DNA of 27,942 nt, taken from positions 1 through 27,942 of the forward strand of contig JAYPTI010000022.1 in assembly GCA_038133505.1 (NCBI GenBank), written 5' to 3'. Made by a program: the position numbers and the translations under genes. This DNA is from JAYQUR01 sp038133505. Lineage in GTDB: Bacteria > Pseudomonadota > Alphaproteobacteria > MPNO01 > UBA830. This document shows, piece after piece, positions 15,077 through 21,516 of this stretch. Within the stretch, counting starts at the first letter, position 1; each line of letters starts with the position of its first letter. The notes beneath the pieces were generated by a model. It saw nothing but the letters and a program-made list of their open reading frames with translations, was not told where the DNA came from and made no database searches.

Positions 15077-15874
15077 CTAGACCGCGCCGCGTCCCGCCTC
15101 CCCGGAAATCTTTGCGAACCGCGCGATCAGTTCGCGGTCGATGAGCCGCGGCATCAGCCTCTGCACGAGCACGAAGAACCGCTCGGGTCCCTTCGCGTAC
15201 GCGGCCGGCGCGTCGCTTTCGATGGCGCGGACGATCAGGCCGGCGACAACCTCGGGCTCGTCCAGCTTCATGCCGAACGGCGCCACCAGTTTCTCGAACG
15301 CGCCGGCAGCCGGCGTGCGCGCGCCGCGCGGCGCGACGTAGACGACGGAGATCCCCTCGGATGCCAGCTCGCGCCGCAGAGCGTCGGAGAAGCCGCGCAA
15401 CGCAAACTTGGCCGCGCTGTAGGCCGCAAACATCGGATGCGCGATGTCGCCGAACATCGAGCCCACGTTGACGATGCAAGGCGACGCGGAACGCCGGAGC
15501 GCCGGCAGCAGATCGCGTGCCAGCGCGATCGGTGCCTGTACGTTGGTCCGGATCATGGATTCGAGCGCCGCGTCGTCGTAATCCTCGACGCGCCCGACGA
15601 GCACCTGTCCCGCATTGTTGACGAGAACGTCGATGCCGCCGAAGTCGTCGACGGCCACGCACAGGGCTCGGCGACCCATCTCGGTGGCGATGTCGACCGG
15701 AACGATTTTCGCTTTGGCGCTCTCCGGCAGGAGTCCCGCCGTCTCCGCCAGCGCTTCGCGCCGCCGTCCGGTCAGGATCAGCGACGCGCCCTTTTCCGCA
15801 CAGGCGATCGCCAGGGCGCGGCCGATGCCGCTGCCCGCGCCCGTTATCAGCACGCGTTTTCCGTCAAGCTGCAT
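15077..15874 (-). CDS. Short-chain dehydrogenase/reductase, last gene of the hemolysin-family operon
   Basis: A 265-residue classical SDR that oxidises or reduces an alcohol/carbonyl with NAD(P). The cofactor loop is TGAGSGIGRAL near 11-21 and NNAG near 89-92. The active-site Ser lies in NVGSMFG and Tyr-Lys in AYSAAKFALRG. APRGART replaces the common PG-x-x-x-T loop. A hydrophobic C-terminal stretch, FFVLVQRLMPRLI, could touch a membrane or a lipid substrate. The ATG at 15874-15872 lies inside the previous gene (11-base overlap), so translation is coupled. In this operon it would act last or on an intermediate released by the ligase and the diiron protein. SDRs of this shape are also found with acyl-chain substrates; the real substrate is unknown. 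Confidence 0.9.
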   Translation of the reverse strand: MQLDGKRVLITGAGSGIGRALAIACAEKGASLILTGRRREALAETAGLLPESAKAKIVPVDIATEMGRRALCVAVDDFGGIDVLVNNAGQVLVGRVEDYDDAALESMIRTNVQAPIALARDLLPALRRSASPCIVNVGSMFGDIAHPMFAAYSAAKFALRGFSDALRRELASEGISVVYVAPRGARTPAAGAFEKLVAPFGMKLDEPEVVAGLIVRAIESDAPAAYAKGPERFFVLVQRLMPRLIDRELIARFAKISGEAGRGAV

Positions 15875-16541
15875 GACAGGCCTTCGGGAAGCGCGCGGCG
15901 ATCTCGTCGAACATGTCGCCGTAGAGCTTGTACACGGCAATCGCCGTCTCGACGATGGCACGCCGGGCCGCGGCGTCGTCGATCCCGTTCACGAGGTCGC
16001 GGAAGAAGGCGACGTGCTCCTGGTCGAGCGAGCCGTGCGACGACAGGTAGCTGAACCCGGCATCGCCGCTCCCGCCCAGAACCGACCTGATGCTCGCCGC
16101 AGCGTGCGTAGCCAGCGCCGCGGACATTCCTTCCAGCACGTGGACCATGCCGAGCATGGCGTAGGGTGTCAGATGTTCGACGGCGAAATAGACGTAGGCG
16201 ACCATCAGCCGGCAGGGCAGCGCCGGCGCGCCGTTTCGAACCGCCTCCGCGTCTCCGCCCATCGCCGCGATATCCTCGAGGATCCATTCCTCGTGACCGC
16301 GCTCTTCGGCGATGTAGTCGAGCAACGCCGTCACATAGCGCCTGTCCGACGGCCCGCACTGCACCACCGCCGCGCTGAGGAGCGGGCAGGTATGGCGGAC
16401 GTGGTGATAGGCCTGCTCGAGAAAGCCGACATAGGTCTCGCGGGAAACGCCCCTGTCGACGGCGCGCCGGACCAGCGGGCGGGCGAGAAACGCTTCGCGG
16501 GCCGCCGCCGTATCTTCGAGCAGGGTTTCATAGAATGGCAT
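15864..16541 (-). CDS. Haem-oxygenase-like diiron oxidase family protein (TenA/UndA/CADD fold)
   Basis: A 225-residue all-helical protein of the iron-containing redox enzyme group, often mislabelled TenA regulator. The likely metal ligands are Glu80 and His83 in EERGHEEW, Glu137 in HVLEG, and His169-x3-Asp173-x2-His176 in SHGSLDQEHV. The E-x2-H and H-x3-D-x2-H spacings equal those of the fatty-acid decarboxylase UndA and (for the second) chlamydial CADD. Members activate oxygen with two irons to decarboxylate, desaturate or cleave small acids or amino acids. The gene overlaps the ligase by 14 bases and the dehydrogenase by 11, so the three are almost certainly made together. An activated or free medium-chain acid made by the operon is a plausible substrate, but this is inference. 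Confidence 0.85.
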   Translation of the reverse strand: MPFYETLLEDTAAAREAFLARPLVRRAVDRGVSRETYVGFLEQAYHHVRHTCPLLSAAVVQCGPSDRRYVTALLDYIAEERGHEEWILEDIAAMGGDAEAVRNGAPALPCRLMVAYVYFAVEHLTPYAMLGMVHVLEGMSAALATHAAASIRSVLGGSGDAGFSYLSSHGSLDQEHVAFFRDLVNGIDDAAARRAIVETAIAVYKLYGDMFDEIAARFPKACHAA

Positions 16542-18006
16542 GTTTCAACTCTTCCTTCGGTAAACTCTCGACGCCGCTCGCGGCGTAGCGCTCGGCAATC
16601 TGCGGGCGGCGGGGACGCCCGTTGGGGGTCAGCAAGCCGGCCGCGGCCAGCGCGCCCGGAACCGCGACCGAAACGCGATGGGGCACGGCGTAAGCCGGCG
16701 CTTTGTCGCACAGCAGGGTGACCAGCGCCTCGCGGTCCCGGTTGTCGGCGGACGTGAAGAACGCCTCGCCCGCCGGCGACGGCTCGATCAGAACGGCAAG
16801 CGTGCCGGAAGCGTGGGGCATGACGATCGCGCGGCCGATCCTCGGGTCGGCGCCGATCATGGTCTCGATCCACTCGGGCGAGACGTTCCGCCCGTTCGCG
16901 GTGACGATCAGGTTGTCCTTGCGGCCTTGCACCCGGAGATAGCCGTCCGCGTCGAACGACCCGATATCGCCGGTCTTCCAGCCCTGCTGCTCGGGGAGCG
17001 GATCCGCGCCGCAATAGCCGTCCGTTACGCTGTCGCTGAAAACGACGATCTCGCCGTCGGCCGCCGTCTGGACGCGGTAGCCGGGGAGCGGTTTGCCCGC
17101 CGTCCCCGCCTTGCGCCCGCCCGGCAGGTTCACGCACACCACCGACCCGCACTCGGTCAGCCCGTACCCTTCGTGGACGGGAATACCCAACCCCCAGGCG
17201 CGTTCGGCGAGCGCCGACGGCACGGCGGCACCGCCGACCGCCACGAACCGCAGCGAGCCCGGCACCAGGCAGCCATGCGCGGCCGCCGCCGTCCAAGCCT
17301 GCAGCAGCTGCGGCACCAGAACGGTCGTCGTCGGTTCCGCCTCCGCCGCCGCGTCGGCGAGGAGACGGGGAATATCGGTATCGGGCGCGGTCAGCACCTC
17401 GGCCGCAATCCGGCAGGAGGCCCCGGACAGCAGCGGCACGTAGATGCCGCACACGGCCTCCAGCAGCAGCGAGAACGGAAGCACCGACAGGTGCCGGTCG
17501 GACGGGCCGGCCCCGATCGCCTCGACGATCGCGGCGGCGGTATTCAGTATCTGTTTCGGTCCGAGAACCACGCCTTTCGGCTGTCCCGTCGAGCCGGACG
17601 TATAGACGATCCGCCGTCCCGTCATGTCGCCTTCCACGGGTTCGGCTTCGCCCGCATGCAGATTTGCAACCGGCACGCCGAAACTCCGGGCGCGGTCGAT
17701 CCCGGAAGCGTCCGTGACGATCGCTTCCACGCCTGCATCGGCGATGACGTGGCGCAGCTGGGCGTCGGAGAAAAACGGCGGCAGCGGGACGACGGTCCGC
17801 CCCGTCTGCCAGAGCCCGACATCCGCAACCGCCCAGGCGACGCTGCTACCGGCGAGCAGCCCGACGGTCGGGGGCAGGTCCCTTGCTGCGTCGGCAAAGC
17901 CGGCGGCCCGGCGCGCGAACGCCGCGAAGCCGAGCGTCTCGGCGCCGTCTTCGAAGGCGACGGCTTCCGGCCGGGCGGCTGCTTGCGCCCGCAGAGCTGA
18001 AATCAT
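16528..18006 (-). CDS. AMP-forming acyl/aryl-CoA synthetase-like ligase (ANL family)
   Basis: A 492-residue adenylate-forming enzyme that would activate a carboxylic acid with ATP and pass it to CoA or a carrier. The phosphate loop is YTSGSTGQPKG near 138-148, with GYGLTECGS, WKTGDIGSFD and the hinge RKDNLIVTANGRNVSPEWIE following in order. The C-terminal subdomain ends with LTPNGRPRRP, where the usual catalytic Lys of the A10 motif (GK) is Arg, an unusual change. Length is a little short of acyl-CoA synthetases (about 520-560). The ATG at 18006 overlaps the stop of the hemolysin-family gene (TGATG) and the 3' end overlaps the diiron gene by 14 bases. The acid it takes is unknown; the operon suggests a fatty or similar acid. 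Confidence 0.93.
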   Translation of the reverse strand: MISALRAQAAARPEAVAFEDGAETLGFAAFARRAAGFADAARDLPPTVGLLAGSSVAWAVADVGLWQTGRTVVPLPPFFSDAQLRHVIADAGVEAIVTDASGIDRARSFGVPVANLHAGEAEPVEGDMTGRRIVYTSGSTGQPKGVVLGPKQILNTAAAIVEAIGAGPSDRHLSVLPFSLLLEAVCGIYVPLLSGASCRIAAEVLTAPDTDIPRLLADAAAEAEPTTTVLVPQLLQAWTAAAAHGCLVPGSLRFVAVGGAAVPSALAERAWGLGIPVHEGYGLTECGSVVCVNLPGGRKAGTAGKPLPGYRVQTAADGEIVVFSDSVTDGYCGADPLPEQQGWKTGDIGSFDADGYLRVQGRKDNLIVTANGRNVSPEWIETMIGADPRIGRAIVMPHASGTLAVLIEPSPAGEAFFTSADNRDREALVTLLCDKAPAYAVPHRVSVAVPGALAAAGLLTPNGRPRRPQIAERYAASGVESLPKEELKHAIL

Positions 18007-18599
18007 CACGCAGCGACCGAAGACGCCGGTTCGGCCCCGCAGGGGAGATGATATCGCGTCAGGCGGTCGCGGGCGTCCCGGCTGCGGACGGCGCAGATGC
18101 GGGGATCGTTCTCGTAGTAGGTCCCCCAGGAGGCGGGATCCGCGAGACGCGACGGGTCCGCGGCGCCGAGCTCGATGAGATCGACGCCGACACGGCGCGC
18201 CAGATGCCGCAGACGGTCGGTCGCCGTGTAGACGACCCATCCATGACCTGTGTCCAGCCCGTACTGCGCGAAGCCATGCAGCATGCAGAGAAGGCCGCCG
18301 GGCCGCGGCGCGGCGAGCGAGCCGAGCTCGATGATATCGTCGCGGTGCACGACCGCTCCCGCGGCGTCGGAGAGCTCTCGGTCGAGATCGCGGTCGAGAT
18401 ACTTCTCCGACAGGAACCCCGCGTCGCGATCGCGCAAGGCGGCGGCGCATTGCGGCGCCTCCGCGCGGTCGAAAACGGCGAACATCTGCGCAGGAAAATC
18501 GCGCATCGTCGCACCGTATTCGTCCCGGAAGACGGACGTGACCAGCCGCTCGACGGCGGGCCGGGCTTCATGCGTTCGCGGGACAGGTTCAAAGCGCAT
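18006..18599 (-). CDS. Thermostable hemolysin family protein (GNAT / LuxI-like fold)
   Basis: A 197-residue protein matching the thermostable hemolysin (delta-VPH-like) family by pattern: DEYGATMRDFP near the start, DRDAGFLSEKYLDRDLDREL, the strand DDIIELGSLAAPRPGG, WVVYTATDRLRHLARRVGVDLIELGAADPSRL, and SWGTYYENDPRICAV at the end. Despite the name the fold resembles acyltransferases and acyl-homoserine-lactone synthases, and no membrane-lysis segment or signal peptide is seen. An intracellular acyltransferase making a small product is more likely than a toxin. AGGAG precedes the ATG at 18599-18597. The gene starts directly after a block of five 11-base-spaced CTTAC repeats and is followed without a gap by the ligase gene. 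Family identification rests on remembered motif pattern. Confidence 0.82.
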   Translation of the reverse strand: MRFEPVPRTHEARPAVERLVTSVFRDEYGATMRDFPAQMFAVFDRAEAPQCAAALRDRDAGFLSEKYLDRDLDRELSDAAGAVVHRDDIIELGSLAAPRPGGLLCMLHGFAQYGLDTGHGWVVYTATDRLRHLARRVGVDLIELGAADPSRLADPASWGTYYENDPRICAVRSRDARDRLTRYHLPCGAEPASSVAA

Positions 18600-18615
18600 C
18601 TAGGGACTCCTGATT

Positions 18616-18627
18616 CGGGATATCCCG
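18616..18627. promoter_or_regulatory. Perfect 12-base palindrome in the leader of the hemolysin-family gene
   Basis: CGGGATATCCCG lies between the 11-base repeat array and the AGGAG ribosome site. It could be a second operator or a short hairpin near the mRNA start. Confidence 0.35.
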
Positions 18628-18633
18628 CAATGT

Positions 18634-18682
18634 CTCACATCGGTCTTACGACCCACTTACCCCTTGCTTACGCGAACCTTAC
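18634..18682 (-). promoter_or_regulatory. Array of 11-base-spaced GTAAG boxes, probable response-regulator binding site
   Basis: On the plus strand CTTAC occurs at 18645, 18656, 18667 and 18678, each exactly 11 bases after the last with unrelated 6-base spacers, and CTCAC at 18634 continues the phase. On the coding strand these read GTAAG. OmpR/PhoB-type regulators bind direct repeats at one helical turn, about 10-11 bases. The array ends 35 bases upstream of the hemolysin-family ATG and its far box overlaps the kinase stop codon. The linked OmpR-type regulator (20049-20726) is the obvious candidate. The same box pair is found at 21488-21503. Confidence 0.75.
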
Positions 18683-20052
18683 GGATTTTTGGGGCGTTCG
18701 ACGGGCAGACGGAGGCTGAATAGCGCCCCGCCGCCGGGGGCGTCCGAAACGTCGACGCCGCCGCCGTGAGCGCGCATCGTGGCGCCGACGATGGCGAGGC
18801 CCAGACCGGCCCCCTCGCCGCCGCCCTTGCCCCGCCAGAAGCGCTCGAAGATCTTCTCGCGCTGGCCGACGGGGACCCCGGGGCCATGGTCCCTCACGGT
18901 AATGTCCCCGTCCGCGGTGACGCTGACCTCGACTTCCGAGCCTTCGGGCGTCTGGGCGAGCGCGTTCTCGATTACGTTCCGCAGCGCGTCTTCCAGCGCA
19001 GCCGGCGCTACTTTCGCGAAGACCGGGGCGTCAGCGCCGTCGAACGACACCGCCCGCCGCCGGGAGATGGCCAGCGGCGCGATGTAGGCGACGACGTCCG
19101 CCGCGAGCGTGTTGAGATCCACCCGCTGGTCGGGGGCGACCTCCGCGGCGTCGAGCCGGGAAACGCGAAGGAGCTGCGAGACCAGTCTGTTCATGCGCTC
19201 GACATCCTCGGACAGCCGCTTTACCGTGTCGCTGTCGTCAAGCTCGTCGAGGCGCGCCGTCAGGATCGCCAGCGGCGTCCGAAGCTCATGGGCAGCGTTC
19301 GCGGTGAACTGGCGCTGGATGTCGAAGCCCTGCTCGAGCCTGTCGAAGGCGCTGTTGACGGCGATGACCAGCGGGCGAATCTCGCGCGGCACATCCGCTT
19401 CCGGCAGGCGCATGTCCGTCGCCTGCGGGCTGATTTCCGCCGCCCGCGCGGACAGGGCCGTCACCGGCTTGAGGCTCTGGCGGATCGTCCAAACCGAGAT
19501 GGCGAGCGCCGAGAACATGATGAGCGGCAGCGTCCAGCCGACATGCTCGAAGAATTCCGAGATCAGCGTATCGATGAACACGTCGCGGTGCAGATGTCCC
19601 TGCGCGACGACGACGCGTAGGGTGGGCTCGCGCGGTACCCGCGTCATCAGCGCGAAATACGGCGTTTCGCGGCCGGTGTCGTCGGGAACGCGGAAATAGG
19701 CATAGTCGCGGTCGAGGATGCTTTGCGGCAGCGATTCCGTGAACACGCGCGCCTTTTCGCCCGACGCCTGCAGCACGCGCCCGCTGTCGTCGATCAGCGC
19801 GTAGAGAAACCCCTCGCCCGAAGCCTGGTAGGCCTCGCGCACCGCCGCGGGAAGATCGAGCGCGAAGCCGTCCGGCCCTCTGTAGACATGCCCGACGATC
19901 TGCTCGGCCTGAACCTGCAGGCTGGCGTCTTCCAGATCGCCGATCGTGCTCCACGTGTAATGCGCGATGACGCCGGCCAGAAGGAGCATCGACGCGACGA
20001 GAACGAGGCCGAGGCGCCACGCCAGGCGTCTCTGCAGGGAGGGCGCCGTCAA
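18679..20052 (-). CDS. Membrane-bound sensor histidine kinase
   Basis: A 457-residue two-component sensor. Membrane segments are about 12-32 and 172-190. Between them is a periplasmic domain of about 135 residues, of the type seen in QseC/PmrB-like kinases. A HAMP-like stretch follows, then the phosphoacceptor His255 in AAHELRTPLAIL, the N box NVIENALAQTPEG, and the ATP lid motifs DHGPGVP and GAGLGLAIV. The start is TTG at 20052-20050, overlapping the regulator's TGA (TTGA), so the two are coupled; no separate ribosome site is seen. The stop codon TAA forms part of the first GTAAG box of the downstream array. The signal it senses is not visible. It would phosphorylate the OmpR-type regulator encoded just before it. 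Confidence 0.95.
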   Translation of the reverse strand: MTAPSLQRRLAWRLGLVLVASMLLLAGVIAHYTWSTIGDLEDASLQVQAEQIVGHVYRGPDGFALDLPAAVREAYQASGEGFLYALIDDSGRVLQASGEKARVFTESLPQSILDRDYAYFRVPDDTGRETPYFALMTRVPREPTLRVVVAQGHLHRDVFIDTLISEFFEHVGWTLPLIMFSALAISVWTIRQSLKPVTALSARAAEISPQATDMRLPEADVPREIRPLVIAVNSAFDRLEQGFDIQRQFTANAAHELRTPLAILTARLDELDDSDTVKRLSEDVERMNRLVSQLLRVSRLDAAEVAPDQRVDLNTLAADVVAYIAPLAISRRRAVSFDGADAPVFAKVAPAALEDALRNVIENALAQTPEGSEVEVSVTADGDITVRDHGPGVPVGQREKIFERFWRGKGGGEGAGLGLAIVGATMRAHGGGVDVSDAPGGGALFSLRLPVERPKNP

Positions 20053-20726
20053 CCGGCCGACTCGGACAGCAGATAGCCGATACCGCGAACGGTATGGATG
20101 CCCGCCGAGGAATCCTGCTCCGTCAGTTTCTTCCTCAGCCGGTGGATCAGAACCTCGAGCGAGTTGGACGAGACCTCGTCCTCGAACCCGTAGATCCGGT
20201 CTTCGAGATAATCCTTGGCCACCACATGACCGGCGCGGCGCATCAGGTTTTCAAGCAGCACCAGCTCGCGCCGCGACAGGCTGACGGGCTTGCCCGCAAT
20301 CGCCACTTCGCGGTGAACGGTATCGAAACTGATATTGCCGACGTCGAGAAACGTCCCCAGCGCCCCAGACGGCCTCCGCAACAGCGCCTTGAGCCGGGCG
20401 ACGAGCTCGGGCATCGCGAACGGCTTCAGCAGATAGTCGTCGGCGCCCGAATTCAGCCCGTCGACCCGGTCGTCGAGCCCGTCGCGCGCGGTCAGCACGA
20501 GGACAGGCGTCCCGTCCCGTCCCGCCCGCAATTCCCGCAGGACATCCATTCCGTCGCCGTCGGGCAGGCCGAGGTCGAGGACGAGCGCGTCGTACTCGGA
20601 CGTCGCCAGCGCCGCCGAGGCATCCTCCACGGTGCCCACGGCGTCGACCGTGAAACCGGCGCGTCCGAGCCCGCGGGACACGAGCTCGGATAGCCGTTTT
20701 TCGTCTTCGACCAGTAACAGGCGCAC
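20049..20726 (-). CDS. OmpR/PhoB-family response regulator
   Basis: A 225-residue DNA-binding response regulator. The receiver domain has the acidic pocket Glu7-Asp8, phosphoacceptor Asp51 (DALVLDLGLPDGDG), LTARDG, and Lys101 in LLKPFAMPELVARL. The winged helix at about 125-220 contains LSRRELVLLENLMRRAGHVVAKDYL, with the recognition helix near SSNSLEVLIHRLRKKL and the wing GIHTVRGIGYLL. The start is GTG at 20726-20724 with a GGGGGCG site 5 bases before it. The kinase gene follows with a 4-base overlap, and a DUF6134-like gene lies 52 bases upstream on the same strand. The two GTAAG box arrays flanking this pair of genes suit an OmpR-type regulator, which predicts autoregulation. Confidence 0.95.
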   Translation of the reverse strand: MRLLLVEDEKRLSELVSRGLGRAGFTVDAVGTVEDASAALATSEYDALVLDLGLPDGDGMDVLRELRAGRDGTPVLVLTARDGLDDRVDGLNSGADDYLLKPFAMPELVARLKALLRRPSGALGTFLDVGNISFDTVHREVAIAGKPVSLSRRELVLLENLMRRAGHVVAKDYLEDRIYGFEDEVSSNSLEVLIHRLRKKLTEQDSSAGIHTVRGIGYLLSESAG

Positions 20727-20778
20727 GCACCGCCCCCGGAATGGAAATCTACAGGCGAGTAATAGCCGAAATGCGGCG

Positions 20779-21441
20779 TCAACGCAGGACGTATTGGATT
20801 TCGGAGCCGTCGTTGCCCTTGAAGCGGACCTTCACGAGCACCGCATTCGAATCGAACCACAGTTCGCGCTCCAGATCCCCGGTGATCGCGTAGTGGGTCG
20901 CCTGGATCCGGTGGCCGCGCGCCTCGATGACGTCGGCGCCCATGTTCTTGACGGCGACCTTCATGCCGCGGCCGTCGAGCGTGTTGAGAATGGTGCCGCC
21001 CTTCAGGATGTTCTCGTTCCACAGGCTGGCGGGAACGATTTCGGCGGGCGCATCGTCGCGCTTGCCGTCGCCTTCGACGACGAGCTTACCGCCGGCGGCG
21101 GCAACGTTGAGGTCGTGCTTCTTGCCATCGTCGTTGGTCTTCGACCACAGGCGCGTCAGCCGGCCGTCGCGCCAAATTTCATGGCCGTCATGCTCGAACC
21201 GGTAGGCGGTGATGAACATCATCTTGACCTGTATATTGGTCTTGATGTCGACGCGAAGGCCCTCTTCGCCGTTCGAGAAGTGCAGGCGATGGCTGCCGAT
21301 CTCGTCGCCGTCGCGCAGCACGGTGAAGTCGAGGTTTCCGTCATGCGGAACCGCCGCCCGGACGGGCGAGAACGACGATAGCGAAAGAAGGCACGCCATG
21401 AGGGCGAGGAAGGTTTTGCTGGATCCAAGGCGGATACGCAT
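20779..21441 (-). CDS. Exported DUF6134-like protein
   Basis: A 220-residue protein with a Sec signal peptide: MRIRLGSSKTF, a hydrophobic core LALMACLLSLSSF, and a likely cleavage site after SPVRA. The mature part is rich in beta strands: LDFTVLRDGDEIGSHRLHF, FITAYRFEHDGHEIWRDGRL, SLWNENILKGGTILNTLDG, and the end VLVKVRFKGNDGSEIQYVLR. This pattern resembles what I recall as the DUF6134 group; no catalytic residues are known. GGAG lies 7 bases before the ATG at 21441-21439. It precedes the two-component genes by 52 bases on the same strand, and its promoter region carries two 11-base-spaced GTAAG boxes. It might be a periplasmic ligand-binding or accessory protein for the kinase or for the product of the operon; this is inference. 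Confidence 0.8.
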   Translation of the reverse strand: MRIRLGSSKTFLALMACLLSLSSFSPVRAAVPHDGNLDFTVLRDGDEIGSHRLHFSNGEEGLRVDIKTNIQVKMMFITAYRFEHDGHEIWRDGRLTRLWSKTNDDGKKHDLNVAAAGGKLVVEGDGKRDDAPAEIVPASLWNENILKGGTILNTLDGRGMKVAVKNMGADVIEARGHRIQATHYAITGDLERELWFDSNAVLVKVRFKGNDGSEIQYVLR

Positions 21442-21487
21442 GGTCGATCTCCGAATTTGAGGAACGATCGCACATTGCGCCATTGAA

Positions 21488-21503
21488 CTTACGGCTACCT
21501 TAC
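21488..21503 (-). promoter_or_regulatory. Pair of GTAAG boxes upstream of the DUF6134-like gene
   Basis: CTTAC at 21488-21492 and 21499-21503 are exactly 11 bases apart. The coding strand reads GTAAGGTAGCCGTAAG, very close to GTAAGGTTCGCGTAAG in the array at 18667-18682. The pair ends 46 bases upstream of the ATG, a usual place for an OmpR-type activator, and starts 13 bases past the UbiD gene. Confidence 0.7.
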
Positions 21504-21516
21504 GGCGAAGCGGAAC

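Noticed and set aside
18006..18599. A true secreted hemolysin toxin
   Set aside because: No signal peptide or membrane-active segment is seen and the gene is embedded among enzymes, so the family name is not taken as the function.
18634..18682. Possible CRISPR-like repeat array
   Set aside because: The repeated unit is only 5 bases with 6-base spacers, far too short; it fits regulator binding sites instead.
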